Below are positions 8,911-18,003 of a stretch of DNA of 64,000 nucleotides, piece after piece; positions within the stretch are counted from its first letter, which is position 1, and each line of letters starts with the position of its first letter. The position numbers were made by a program, and so were the translations under genes. The notes beneath the pieces are model-generated. The model was not told where the DNA came from. It worked only from the letters and a program-made list of their open reading frames with translations, and did no database searches. Source of the DNA: Rheinheimera texasensis DSM 17496 (GTDB lineage: Bacteria > Pseudomonadota > Gammaproteobacteria > Enterobacterales > Alteromonadaceae); NCBI RefSeq assembly GCF_000711985.1, contig NZ_KL544007.1, positions 155,238 to 219,237 of the forward strand, given 5' to 3'.

Positions 8911-9945
8911 ATGGTAGCAGCTGTCCTAATCTGTGATGATTCAAATTTAGCCCGAAAGCAAATGGCCCGTAGTCTGCCGGCAGACTGGCAGGATAAAGTC
9001 AGTTTTGCCGGTCATGGCCAGGAAGCGATGGAGGTGCTGAAACGCCAACCCATCGATTTGCTATTCCTCGATTTAAATATGCCAATTCTGGATGGATATG
9101 GCGTGTTACAGGCCATTCAGGCTCAACAAATTCCGGTGAAAGTGGTGGTCGTCTCCGGCGACATCCAACCAGAAGCCCGCGAACGGGTGTTGGCATTTGG
9201 CGCCCTCGATTTTATTAAAAAACCCGTGTCGGCGGAAAAACTGCAGGAAGTGCTGCAACAGTTCAACGCGGTTCATACGGTGCAGGACAGCCAGAAAGTG
9301 CTGGATCGCGCCTTTGCCGCCAACCATCACAGCAGTGCCAATTTTGCATTAGATCCGGTGTTACGTGATGTGTTTCAGGAATTGACCAACGTAGCGATGG
9401 GGCAGGCTGGCGATTTGCTGGCGCGACTGCTGAAAGTCTTCGTGAAACTGCCAATCCCGAATGTAAACGTGATTGAAGTCAGTGAGTTACATATGGCGAT
9501 CGCGTCAGTGGAACAAAAACAAACTACATCCGCTGTTTGTCAGGGGTTTATCGGTGGTGGCGTGTCCGGTGAAGCGCTGTTGATTTTGAATGACTCCAGC
9601 TTCGCTGACATTGCTAAATTGCTGAAATACGAAGGGAAGTTAACTTCGAAAACAGAACTCGAGTTGCTGATGGATATCGGCAATATTCTGATTGGTGCTG
9701 TACTCAAAGGCCTCGCTGAACAAATTGATATGTCGTTCAGTCAGGGGCACCCGGTGGTGCTGGGCCAACATGCACCGGTCAGTGAAATGATTAAAGCAAA
9801 TGCAAGGCGTTGGAAACGCACCCTTGCGATTGAAATCAGCTATGGCATCGAGAACTACAACATCAATTGTGATTTGCTGCTGCTGTTTACCGAAGACAGT
9901 ATTAAAACACTGAATTACAAAGTCGAATTCCTGTTAGAAGAGTAA
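8911..9945 (+). CDS. Response regulator: receiver domain fused to a CheC/CheX-like domain
   Basis: This is a 344-residue two-domain signalling protein. The N-terminal receiver domain (about residues 1-120) keeps the acidic pair D9/D10, the phospho-acceptor D54 (LLFLDLNMP) and the conserved lysine in FIKKPV. The C-terminal half (about residues 150-344) resembles CheC/CheX-type CheY phosphatases: one copy reads ELTNVAMGQAG with the E-x-x-N pair (E157, N160), and a second reads MDIGNILIG with Asp at the first position (D255, N258). It overlaps no neighbour but is two bases from the following diguanylate cyclase, so the two are surely co-transcribed. I infer that it controls, or is controlled with, that enzyme. 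Confidence 0.85.
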   Translation: MVAAVLICDDSNLARKQMARSLPADWQDKVSFAGHGQEAMEVLKRQPIDLLFLDLNMPILDGYGVLQAIQAQQIPVKVVVVSGDIQPEARERVLAFGALDFIKKPVSAEKLQEVLQQFNAVHTVQDSQKVLDRAFAANHHSSANFALDPVLRDVFQELTNVAMGQAGDLLARLLKVFVKLPIPNVNVIEVSELHMAIASVEQKQTTSAVCQGFIGGGVSGEALLILNDSSFADIAKLLKYEGKLTSKTELELLMDIGNILIGAVLKGLAEQIDMSFSQGHPVVLGQHAPVSEMIKANARRWKRTLAIEISYGIENYNINCDLLLLFTEDSIKTLNYKVEFLLEE

Positions 9946-9947
9946 CT

Positions 9948-10907
9948 ATGCAAAATATCAGTCCCGAAGTTGCCGAGGTGCATTGGCTGCTCGATATGTT
10001 CCAGACCGTGGATGTGGGCCTGGTTGTACTCACAGCTGATTATAAAATTCAGGTGTGGAACGGCTTTATGGAAAACCACAGCGGCCTGACCCCGCGGCAG
10101 GTGCGAGATCGCTATCTGTTTGATTTGTTCTCAGAAATTGATGAAGACTGGCTCAGACGTAAATGTGACCCGGTGATCCTGCTGAAAAACCGCGCTTTTA
10201 CAATCTGGGAACAGCGGCCCTTTATTTTTAAATTCCGCAACTATCGGCCTATCACCGGTGTTGCCGACTACATGTATCAGAACAGCACGATTTTCCCGAT
10301 CACGGACCTGCGTGGCGTGGTGACGCACCTGTGCATGATTATTTATGACGTGACCGATGTCGCCACTAGCCGCTTGGAACTGGAGTCTATGAATGGTCAG
10401 TTGCGTCAGCTGTCAAAAACTGATTTTCTCACCGAGCTGAACAATCGCGGCACCTGGGAAGAGGCGCTGCAAAATGAATTTAAGCGCTTAAAACGCAGCG
10501 GGCACCAGGGCACTTTGTTGATGTGCGATATCGATCACTTTAAGCGCATTAATGACAACTATGGTCATGCCGCCGGCGACGTGGTGATCCGTCAGGTCGC
10601 ACAAGCGGTGAAAAAGAATCTGCGTGAAACGGATGTAGCAGGCCGTTATGGTGGCGAAGAGTTTGCCGTTTTGCTGGTTGATACCTCTGCAGATCAGGCG
10701 CTGTATTTCGCCGAACGCTTGCGTAAAACTGTGGAGGGGCTGTCGATGGAGTTTAATCAGCAGCTGCTGAAGGCTACCGTCAGTGTCGGGATCGCTGAAT
10801 ATAAAGCTGACATGCTTGAACACAGGCAGTGGATTGAAGCCGCAGACAAAGCGTTGTACACCTCTAAGGCTGAAGGCCGCAACCGGGTGACGGTTGCCGA
10901 CAAATAG
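9948..10907 (+). CDS. Diguanylate cyclase with N-terminal PAS domain
   Basis: The enzyme makes cyclic di-GMP from two GTP. The 319-residue soluble protein has a PAS-like sensor (about residues 10-130, starting near LLDMFQTVDVGLVVLTADYK) and a GGDEF domain (about 155-319). The active-site motif is GGEEF (residues 235-239). The inhibitory I-site RETD (226-229) lies exactly five residues before it, so product feedback inhibition is expected. There is no membrane segment or signal peptide. It is the second gene of a pair with the receiver-CheC protein, which is probably its regulatory partner, and is closed by a very strong terminator. Confidence 0.93.
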   Translation: MQNISPEVAEVHWLLDMFQTVDVGLVVLTADYKIQVWNGFMENHSGLTPRQVRDRYLFDLFSEIDEDWLRRKCDPVILLKNRAFTIWEQRPFIFKFRNYRPITGVADYMYQNSTIFPITDLRGVVTHLCMIIYDVTDVATSRLELESMNGQLRQLSKTDFLTELNNRGTWEEALQNEFKRLKRSGHQGTLLMCDIDHFKRINDNYGHAAGDVVIRQVAQAVKKNLRETDVAGRYGGEEFAVLLVDTSADQALYFAERLRKTVEGLSMEFNQQLLKATVSVGIAEYKADMLEHRQWIEAADKALYTSKAEGRNRVTVADK

Positions 10908-10924
10908 TGCTGCGTCAGAAAAAC

Positions 10925-10960
10925 ATAAATCAGGCCGGCGTTTGCCGGCCTGATTTATTC
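10925..10960. terminator. Strong bidirectional terminator between the diguanylate cyclase and spoVR genes
   Basis: A perfect fifteen-pair stem (ATAAATCAGGCCGGC 10925-10939 with GCCGGCCTGATTTAT 10944-10958) carries the four-base loop GTTT. It lies at the convergence of two genes; its right arm overlaps the last codons of the minus-strand gene. Confidence 0.85.
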
Positions 10961-12460
10961 CGGTGGCATCATACCTAAAATTTTACTGCTGTTATCGTCG
11001 TTCAGTTGTTCTAACCGGACGGTAAAGCCCCACAACCGGTGTAAATGCTTCAACACTTGCGGAAAATTATCCGCCAGCGGCACCCGTTGATTGGGCACAA
11101 ACCGCAGCGTCAGAGAACGATCTCCCGTTACATCGACGTTATACACTTGAATATTCGGTTCGATGTTACTGAGGTTATATTGCGCGGACAGCATTTGCCG
11201 CACTTTCTGATAACCGGCACTGTTGTGAATAGCGGCGACCTCAAGCTGCTGTTCTTTGTCGTCATCGACAATACCAAACAGATGAAAATCCCGAATCACT
11301 TTGGGCGACAAATACTGGCTGATAAAACTCTCGTCTTTAAAGTTCTGCATGGCAAAATGCAAAGTTTCTACCCAGTCCGAGCCGGCGATATCCGGGAACC
11401 ATTCTTTGTCTTCGGCGGTTGGTGTTTCACAGATCCGGCGAAGGTCGGTAAACATGGCAAACCCGAGCGCATAAGGGTTGATACCGGAGTAATATTTTGA
11501 ATTGTAGGGTGGCTGATACACCACATTGGTGTGGTTATGCAGTACTTCCAGCATAAACTTATCACTGACCAGCCCTTCGTTATACAGATGCTGCAGAATG
11601 TTGTAGTGCCAGAAAGTTGCCCAGCCTTCATTCATCACCTGGGTTTGTTTTTGCGGATAAAAGTACTGCGAGATTTTGCGCACGATCCGCACAATTTCGC
11701 GCTGCCAGGGTTTGAGCAAAGGAGCATTTTTTTCGATGAAATACAGGATATTTTCCTGCGGCTCTTTTGGATAATGTTGCTCAACTGGCTGATTCACCGA
11801 TTCTTTATTCGGGATAGTACGCCACAGCTGATTGACTTGCGATTGCAGATATTTTTCCCGGTCCTGCTGGCGGCGTTGCTCTTCATCCATCGAGATTTTT
11901 TGCGGTCTTTTATAGCGGTCGACGCCGTAGTTCATCAGGGCATGGCAGGAATCCAGAATGTCTTCGACTTCGTTCAGGCCGTATTTCTCTTCACAATCAC
12001 TGATGTATTTTTTCGCAAACACCAGGTAGTCGATAATCGATGACGCGTCCGTCCAGGTTTTGAATAAATAGTTGTTTTTAAAGAATGAATTGTGGCCGTA
12101 ACAGGCATGCGCCATCACTAGAGCCTGCATAGTGATGGTATTTTCTTCCATCAGATAGGCGATGCAGGGATTGGAGTTAATCACGATTTCATAGGCCAGC
12201 CCCATGTGGCCGCGTTTGTAGTTTTGTTCGGTCTGGATAAATTTTTTGCCGTATGACCAGTGGTTATAACCAATGGGCATGCCTACGCTGGAATATGCGT
12301 CCATCATCTGTTCGGCTGTAATGATTTCTATCTGATTGGGGTAATAATCCAGTTTGTAAAAACGGGCGACCCGTTCAATTTCAGTCTGATACTGCGTCAG
12401 CAGCTCAAAACTCCAGTCCGGACCATCTGATAACGGCTGTACTTTCTTTTTTGCCGACAT
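10955..12460 (-). CDS. SpoVR family protein (YcgB-like)
   Basis: This is a 501-residue protein of the SpoVR family, named after a Bacillus spore cortex protein but widespread in non-sporing proteobacteria, where its biochemical role is unknown. Recognisable family segments are PDWSFELLTQYQ near the start, GMPIGYNHWSYGKKF, VMAHACYGHNSFFKNN and MNEGWATFWHY; the histidine and glutamate pattern in the last two looks like a metal site. It is the last gene of a minus-strand cluster prkA-yeaH-spoVR, 16 bases after the yeaH stop. This is the same trio found in many gammaproteobacteria and linked there to starvation and stress responses. Confidence 0.95.
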   Translation of the reverse strand: MSAKKKVQPLSDGPDWSFELLTQYQTEIERVARFYKLDYYPNQIEIITAEQMMDAYSSVGMPIGYNHWSYGKKFIQTEQNYKRGHMGLAYEIVINSNPCIAYLMEENTITMQALVMAHACYGHNSFFKNNYLFKTWTDASSIIDYLVFAKKYISDCEEKYGLNEVEDILDSCHALMNYGVDRYKRPQKISMDEEQRRQQDREKYLQSQVNQLWRTIPNKESVNQPVEQHYPKEPQENILYFIEKNAPLLKPWQREIVRIVRKISQYFYPQKQTQVMNEGWATFWHYNILQHLYNEGLVSDKFMLEVLHNHTNVVYQPPYNSKYYSGINPYALGFAMFTDLRRICETPTAEDKEWFPDIAGSDWVETLHFAMQNFKDESFISQYLSPKVIRDFHLFGIVDDDKEQQLEVAAIHNSAGYQKVRQMLSAQYNLSNIEPNIQVYNVDVTGDRSLTLRFVPNQRVPLADNFPQVLKHLHRLWGFTVRLEQLNDDNSSKILGMMPPE

Positions 12461-12476
12461 AAAAATCTCCTTCTAT

Positions 12477-13745
12477 TCAGGCGGCCTGTTTTTTAAACAG
12501 CGTTCTGAACACCGGGTAAATATCACTGACCTGGCGAATAGGCTGGATGGCAAAATTTTCAAAACTGCTGAGCAGTTTTTCATATTCAACCCACAGGCTC
12601 TGATGTGGGCGTTGGGTGATTTCGATATAAGCGTAATAACGCACCCACGGCAGCAATTGCTCGGCCAAAAGCTGCGAGCACTGTGGGCTGTCGTCGGCCC
12701 AGTTGTCGCCGTCGGACGCCTGAGCCGCGTAGATATTCCACTCGGTCGGGTCGTAGCGTTCTTTAACGACCTCAGCCATCAACTTCAGGGCGCTGGACAC
12801 AATGGTGCCGCCAGTTTCCTGCGAATAAAAAAACTCGTGTTCATCGACTTCTTTGGCCTGGGTGTGGTGGCGGATATACACCACTTCGACATTTTTATAG
12901 CTGCGGCTTAAAAACATGTAGAGCAAAATGTAAAAACGTTTGGCCATATCTTTGGTGGCCTGATCCATAGAACCCGACACATCCATCAGGCAAAACATCA
13001 CGGCTTTGCTGGTCGGTTCCGGTCTTTTGGCGAAATTGCGAAAGCGCAGGTCAAAGCTGTCAATAAAAGGTACTGCGTCAATGCGGCGACGGAGCTCATC
13101 CGCCTCTGTGTTTAACAGCTGCAATCGTTGCATATCCGGCAGGGCGGATGCTTCCAGTTCGGTAATTTCCTGTTCTATCTCATGCAGTTGTTTCTTCTTG
13201 CCTGCTGTCATGGCGACCCGGCGCGCCAGCGAGCCCTGTAAGGAGCGGACTATGTCGATATTGCTGGGCACGCCCTCAGAGCGATAACCGGCGCGGACAT
13301 TTTTATATTGCACCAGTTTATCCAGCTGGTTTTTGCGCAGATTCGGTAGTTCTAAATCTTCGAACAACAAATCCAGGTATTCGTCTTTTGAAATCGAAAA
13401 GACAAATTCGTCTTCGCCTTCACCGTCTACACTGGCATCACCCTGACCGGAGCCGCCGCCCTGGCCACCCAGCGGCCTTTTGATGCGGTCGCCTTCGCTG
13501 AACTGATCATTGCCCGGATGCACGCGCTCACGGTGGCCACCGCTGCCCTGATGAAAAAACGGCTCCGTGATGTCGCGCCCTGGGATTGAAACACTCTCAC
13601 CTTTGTCGATATCAGTGACGCTGCGTTTACTGATCGCATCAGACACTGCTTGTTTGATTTGTTGTTTATAGCGGCGGATGAACCGTTGCCGGTTCACCGC
13701 GCTTTTGTTTTTGCCGTTCAGGCGTCGATCGATAAAATGCGCCAT
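12477..13745 (-). CDS. YeaH/YhbH family protein (DUF444, von Willebrand A-like)
   Basis: This 422-residue protein of the YeaH family starts with [22 protein letters not shown], followed by a Gly-rich linker (about residues 75-105, [16 protein letters not shown]). The C-terminal half carries a von Willebrand A-type metal site: [18 protein letters not shown] has the D-x-S-x-S motif (about residues 249-253), and SSALKLM follows a GGT element. Proteins of this type form a module with the PrkA kinase, and yeaH is usually co-transcribed with it, as here (24 bases after prkA). The precise function is unknown. Confidence 0.95.
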   Translation of the reverse strand: MAHFIDRRLNGKNKSAVNRQRFIRRYKQQIKQAVSDAISKRSVTDIDKGESVSIPGRDITEPFFHQGSGGHRERVHPGNDQFSEGDRIKRPLGGQGGGSGQGDASVDGEGEDEFVFSISKDEYLDLLFEDLELPNLRKNQLDKLVQYKNVRAGYRSEGVPSNIDIVRSLQGSLARRVAMTAGKKKQLHEIEQEITELEASALPDMQRLQLLNTEADELRRRIDAVPFIDSFDLRFRNFAKRPEPTSKAVMFCLMDVSGSMDQATKDMAKRFYILLYMFLSRSYKNVEVVYIRHHTQAKEVDEHEFFYSQETGGTIVSSALKLMAEVVKERYDPTEWNIYAAQASDGDNWADDSPQCSQLLAEQLLPWVRYYAYIEITQRPHQSLWVEYEKLLSSFENFAIQPIRQVSDIYPVFRTLFKKQAA

Positions 13746-13769
13746 AGTACCTCCGCCTCAACCCCGGCC

Positions 13770-15692
13770 TCATTGTGACTTCCGGACCCGCAGGTACCAC
13801 TCAGACAACAAACGCACCTGTTTGCGCGTATAGCCTTTTTCCATCATCCGGTCGACAAAATCGTCGTGTTTTTTCTGATCATCGGTCGAAGTTTTGGCAT
13901 TAAACGAAATCACCGGCAGCAGCTCTTCAGTACTGGAGAACATTTTTTTCTCGATGACAGTACGCAGCTTCTCGTAGCTGGTCCAGGTCGGATTTTTGCC
14001 ATTGTTTTTCGCTTTGGCGCGCAGTACAAAGTTGACGATTTCGTTGCGGAAATCTTTTGGATTGCTGATGCCGGCTGGTTTTTCAATTTTTTCCAGTTCA
14101 GCATTCAGCGCCGCCCTGTCAAACAACTGACCGGTTTCCGGGTCGCGGTATTCTTGGTCCTGGATCCAGAAATCGGCGTAGATCACGTAACGATCGAAGA
14201 TGTTTTGCCCATATTCTGAGTAACTCTCTAAATAGGCCGTCTGAATTTCTTTACCGATAAACTCAACGTATTTCGGGATCAGATAGCCTTTTAAATGTTC
14301 CAGATAACGCTCAGCCACATCAGCCGGGAATTGCTCCCGCTCAATTTGTTGTTCCAGCACGTAAAACAGATGGACCGGGTTGGCGGCCACTTCAGTGGTA
14401 TCAAAGTTAAATACCCTGGACAAAATCTTAAATGCAAAGCGTGTCGACAAGCCGGTCATGCCTTCGTCGACGCCGGCATAGTCACGATACTCCTGATAGG
14501 ACTTGGCTTTGGGATCAGTGTCTTTCAGGCTTTCGCCATCGTAAACACGCATTTTGGAATACATGCTGGAGTTTTCCGGGTTTTTCAGCCGGGACAACAC
14601 GGCAAACTGCGCCAGTGAAGTCAGAGTACCAGGCGCACAAGGGGCTGTTTTCAGCTCACTGTGCTCCAGCAATTTTTCGTAGATCCGTACTTCTTCCGAC
14701 ACGCGAAGGCAATAAGGCACCTTGACGATATAAACCCGGTCGAGAAAGGCCTCATTGTTTTTATTATTGCGGAAGGTCTGCCATTCAGACTCGTTGCTGT
14801 GCGCCAGAATTATGCCTTCAAATGGCAGCGCGGCCAGGCCCTCTGTGCCGTTGTAATTGCCTTCCTGCGTTGCAGTCAGCAAAGGATGCAGCACTTTAAT
14901 CGGGGCTTTAAACATCTCGACGAATTCCATCAGACCCTGGTTGGCGCGGCACAAAGCGCCTGAGTAGCTGTAAGCGTCGGGGTCGTTTTGAGCAAAATGC
15001 TCAAGCATGCGGATGTCGACTTTACCAACCAATGAAGCTATATCCTGATTGTTTTCATCGCCGGGTTCGGTTTTAGCGATGGCTACCTGATCGAGAATGG
15101 ACGGATACTTTTTCACCACGCGGAACTGACTGATATCGCCGTTAAATTCGTGCAGGCGTTTACTGGCCCAGGGCGACATAATGGTTTTAAGATAGCGTTT
15201 TGGAATGCCGTATTCCTGCAACAGGATGTTGCCGTCTTCATTGAGGTCAAACAGGCACAGCGGGTGATCGTACACCGGTGAGCCTTTCAGGTAATAAATC
15301 GGCACTTGTTGCATTAAAGATTTGAGTTTCTCTGCCAGCGAGGATTTACCGCCACCGACCGGGCCGAGCAAATAAAGGATTTGCTTGCGCTCTTCGAGGC
15401 CCTGCGCCGAATGTTTCAGATAAGAGACGATTTGCTCAACCGCGTCTTCCATGCCGTAAAATTCGGAAAACGCCGGATAACGTGCGATGACACGGTTGGA
15501 GAATAACCGGCTGAGTTTAGGGTCTTGCGCGGTATCAGTCAGTTCCGGCTGACCTATCGCCATTAGCAACCGCTCGGCGGCACTGGCGTAACAACTTTTG
15601 TCGTTTTTGCACAGCTGGAGATACTCCGAAATGCTGTATTCCTCTTCGCGTGCTGCTTCGTAACGAGACTTGTAGTGCTCAAAAATGCCCAT
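13770..15692 (-). CDS. prkA: PrkA-type serine protein kinase/AAA protein (YeaG)
   Basis: This is a 640-residue protein of the PrkA/YeaG family, a kinase with an AAA-type N-terminal part that is associated with stationary-phase and nitrogen-starvation physiology in enterobacteria. A Walker A motif (GPVGGGKSSLAEKL) lies near residue 112. ATG 15692 is chosen because GGAGG (15699-15703) is six bases upstream of it and the protein then begins MGIFEHYKSRYEAAREEE, matching the E. coli YeaG start; an ATG three bases upstream is too close to that site. It is the first gene of the prkA-yeaH-spoVR operon. Confidence 0.95.
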   Translation of the reverse strand: MGIFEHYKSRYEAAREEEYSISEYLQLCKNDKSCYASAAERLLMAIGQPELTDTAQDPKLSRLFSNRVIARYPAFSEFYGMEDAVEQIVSYLKHSAQGLEERKQILYLLGPVGGGKSSLAEKLKSLMQQVPIYYLKGSPVYDHPLCLFDLNEDGNILLQEYGIPKRYLKTIMSPWASKRLHEFNGDISQFRVVKKYPSILDQVAIAKTEPGDENNQDIASLVGKVDIRMLEHFAQNDPDAYSYSGALCRANQGLMEFVEMFKAPIKVLHPLLTATQEGNYNGTEGLAALPFEGIILAHSNESEWQTFRNNKNNEAFLDRVYIVKVPYCLRVSEEVRIYEKLLEHSELKTAPCAPGTLTSLAQFAVLSRLKNPENSSMYSKMRVYDGESLKDTDPKAKSYQEYRDYAGVDEGMTGLSTRFAFKILSRVFNFDTTEVAANPVHLFYVLEQQIEREQFPADVAERYLEHLKGYLIPKYVEFIGKEIQTAYLESYSEYGQNIFDRYVIYADFWIQDQEYRDPETGQLFDRAALNAELEKIEKPAGISNPKDFRNEIVNFVLRAKAKNNGKNPTWTSYEKLRTVIEKKMFSSTEELLPVISFNAKTSTDDQKKHDDFVDRMMEKGYTRKQVRLLSEWYLRVRKSQ

Positions 15693-15870
15693 CATGCACC
15701 TCCACAAACAAACTCATATAAAAACGGGTCGCAATTAAAGGTTAGTCAGGAAAAAATGAACTCGCCGCTCTAATTACAAGAATTTTCAGCAATTTTCGAC
15801 GAGATACATTTGCCTGTTTGATTCGCTGCGCTAAGCGTAGTTCAGCAATACGGGCAAATGGGCGGGGCAG

Positions 15871-15905
15871 ATGGAAAAGAAAAACCCGGCGAAAGCCGGG
15901 TTTTC
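15871..15905 (-). terminator. Intrinsic terminator of sodB
   Basis: Arms AAAACCCGGC (15881-15890) and GCCGGGTTTT (15895-15904) form a ten-pair stem with loop GAAA. On the minus strand it is followed by TTTTCTTTTCC, about 20 bases after the sodB stop. The remaining bases up to the prkA start (about 180) hold no gene and presumably carry the prkA promoter, which I could not place with confidence. Confidence 0.85.
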
Positions 15906-15924
15906 AGTAACTGGCAAGGAATCG

Positions 15925-16509
15925 TTACTTGGCAAAGTTTGCGCTGGCGAATTCCCAGTTTACCAGAGCCCAGAAGGCATTCAGGTAAGTTGGGCGCGCA
16001 TTGCGGAAATCGATGTAATAAGCGTGTTCCCACAGGTCAACGGTCAGCAGAGCAGTCACGCTGCTGTCGGTCAGCGGTGTGCCGGCATTTGACGTGTTGA
16101 CGATATCCAGAGTGCCGTCCGCCTTTTTCACCAGCCAGGTCCAGCTTGAACCGAAGTTGTTAACTGCTTTGTCGTTAAAAGCGGTCTGGAAAGCTGCAAA
16201 TGAACCCCATTTGGCGTTGATAGCATCAGCTAATGCGCCAGTTGGTTCACCGCCACCTTGTGGTGACAGGCAGTGCCAGTAGAAAGTGTGGTTCCAGATT
16301 TGTGCCGCGTTGTTGAACACCGGGCCTTCTGAAGTTTTGATGATGTCTTCCAGTGATTTGCCGGCAAACGCAGTGCCTTCAATCAATGAGTTCAGTTTGA
16401 CCACGTAAGCGTTGTGGTGCTTGCCATGGTGGAATTCCAGAGTTTCAGCGGAAATGTGCGGTGCTAAAGCGTCTTTAGCATATGGTAATGCTGGTAATTC
16501 AAAAGCCAT
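15925..16509 (-). CDS. sodB: Superoxide dismutase (Fe type)
   Basis: SodB converts superoxide to oxygen and hydrogen peroxide in the cytoplasm. The 194-residue protein has the metal ligands His27 (LEFHHGKHH), His74 (NHTFYWHCL), and Asp and His of DLWEHAYYIDF near residues 157-161. Gln70 in the AAQIWNHTF motif is the residue typical of iron rather than manganese enzymes. The start MAFELPALPYAKDALAPHIS is nearly invariant in the family. It is transcribed divergently from grxD; the shared 235-base region should hold both promoters. Confidence 0.98.
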   Translation of the reverse strand: MAFELPALPYAKDALAPHISAETLEFHHGKHHNAYVVKLNSLIEGTAFAGKSLEDIIKTSEGPVFNNAAQIWNHTFYWHCLSPQGGGEPTGALADAINAKWGSFAAFQTAFNDKAVNNFGSSWTWLVKKADGTLDIVNTSNAGTPLTDSSVTALLTVDLWEHAYYIDFRNARPTYLNAFWALVNWEFASANFAK

Positions 16510-16744
16510 TCTATTTCTCCATCGGCGTTGTTTAGTGGTTCTGCATCGCGTAGACTACAAAACCCGAGTAAATTACTCAAGTTTTACCAGCGGATTGTCT
16601 GCACAAATACCCGATGGCCAGCCTCGCGTTGAGGTTTTGTTCTGCAGCCAGAGTTTTTGGGGCAAATCGGCAGATCTCAAGTGGCGACCGGCAATTCCTT
16701 TGGTAAAATGTGGCAAATTTTTTAGCGCTCCTGCAGAGGTCCTG

Positions 16745-17086
16745 ATGGAAACTATCGACAAAATCAAACAACAACTGGCGGATAACCCAATCATCATTTA
16801 CATGAAAGGTTCGCCAAAACTGCCAAGCTGTGGTTTTTCTGCGCAGGCTTCACAAGCGCTGATTGCTTGTGGTGAGCCGTTTGCCTTTGTAGATATTCTG
16901 CAAAACCCGGATATCCGCGCTGAATTACCGGCGTACGCCAACTGGCCAACGTTCCCGCAACTGTGGGTAGAAGGCGAGCTGATTGGCGGTTGCGACATTA
17001 TGCTGGAGATGTTCCAGCGCGGTGAGTTACAGCCGTTGATCAAAGAAACGGCGGCCAAATACAAAAAAGACGACGGCGCAGAATAA
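16745..17086 (+). CDS. grxD: Monothiol glutaredoxin Grx4
   Basis: This is a 113-residue monothiol glutaredoxin of the CGFS class, which binds a glutathione-coordinated [2Fe-2S] cluster and takes part in iron-sulfur trafficking. The motif CGFS is at residues 29-32 within LPSCGFSAQ. The downstream WPTFPQLWVEGELIGGCDI segment carries the cis-proline and glutathione-binding residues. The frame is open upstream to 16412, but ATG 16745 follows an AGAGGT ribosome-binding site and gives the normal family length. It sits back to back with sodB, another iron protein. Confidence 0.98.
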   Translation: METIDKIKQQLADNPIIIYMKGSPKLPSCGFSAQASQALIACGEPFAFVDILQNPDIRAELPAYANWPTFPQLWVEGELIGGCDIMLEMFQRGELQPLIKETAAKYKKDDGAE

Positions 17087-17100
17087 TTTCTAAAGCTGAT

Positions 17101-17130
17101 AAAACAAAACCGCCGCGGCGGTTTTGTTGT
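17101..17130. terminator. Intrinsic terminator between grxD and rnt
   Basis: CAAAACCGCC (17105-17114) pairs with GGCGGTTTTG (17117-17126). Flanking AAAA on the left and TTGTTT on the right allow termination in both directions for the converging genes. Confidence 0.8.
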
Positions 17131-17139
17131 TTCTGCAGG

Positions 17140-17808
17140 TTATTCGGTGTCAGCGTCCTGCGCTTCGGTGTCGGTATCCAGAAACGGCGGCGGCCAGCCG
17201 CCAAGTGTCTGCCAGCGATTGACGATATGGCAAAATAACTCAGCGGTCCGTTCTGTGTCATAAAGCGCGCTGTGCGCTTCTTTGCCGTCGAACGGAATAC
17301 CTGCAGCCTGACAAGCTTTGGCCAGTACCGTTTGCCCCAGCGCCAGCGCGGCCAACGTGGTGGTATCAAAAGACACAAAAGCGTGGAATGGCGAACGTTT
17401 GATGTTATTGCGCTCGACCGCTGCGTTGACAAAGCCCTGATCAAAAGCGGCGTTATGTGCAACCAATACGGCGCGCTGACAGCCAGCATCTTTCTGGCCT
17501 TTACGCACTACTTTAAACATTTCGGTCAGCGCTTCCCGTTCATGCACGGCGCCACGCAGCGGGTTATAGGGATCGATACCATTAAACGCCAAAGAGCTTG
17601 GATTGAGCACTGCACCTTCGAAAGGCTCCACATGAAAATGCACCGTCTGATCAATGCTGAGCAAACCTTGCTCGTCCATTTTCAGTGTGCAGGCGGCGAT
17701 CTCTAACAAGGCGTCCGTTTGTGCATTAAAACCGGCCGTTTCGACGTCGATCACAACCGGAAAATAACCGCGAAAACGTTGGGCGAATAAAGTGGTAGTC
17801 TGGCTCAT
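17140..17808 (-). CDS. rnt: Ribonuclease T
   Basis: RNase T is a 3'-5' exoribonuclease of the DEDDh family that trims the 3' ends of tRNA and other stable RNAs. The 222-residue product shows the first acidic pair in [10 protein letters not shown] (Asp21, Glu23), the second in [10 protein letters not shown], and the third with its histidine in [16 protein letters not shown] 17808 is preferred because [17 protein letters not shown] aligns with the E. coli start; ATG 17817 would add three residues, and neither has a clear ribosome-binding site. The Asp/Glu-rich C-terminal tail is longer than usual. It is divergent from motY, an arrangement also seen in vibrios. Confidence 0.96.
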   Translation of the reverse strand: MSQTTTLFAQRFRGYFPVVIDVETAGFNAQTDALLEIAACTLKMDEQGLLSIDQTVHFHVEPFEGAVLNPSSLAFNGIDPYNPLRGAVHEREALTEMFKVVRKGQKDAGCQRAVLVAHNAAFDQGFVNAAVERNNIKRSPFHAFVSFDTTTLAALALGQTVLAKACQAAGIPFDGKEAHSALYDTERTAELFCHIVNRWQTLGGWPPPFLDTDTEAQDADTE

Positions 17809-18003
17809 GAACCGCATTCAGTCAGAAAAAAGAGCCGCAGTATGCCAAAAAAAATGCAACTCGTCTTGCCGTCGGCATAAGCTTTGCTAATTGTTTTGAC
17901 AGAGAAGGTGCTGTGTTCTTGGTTTGCAGTGATGCACAAGCAAACAACAAACCACAAATTTGTAGGCAAAGTGCTTGGATCCTAAGCAGTTAATGGTCAT
18001 TGA

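Noticed and set aside
16412..16744. N-terminal extension of grxD from the long open frame
   Set aside because: It would run through the shared promoter region and antisense to sodB; the normal 113-residue start has a ribosome-binding site.
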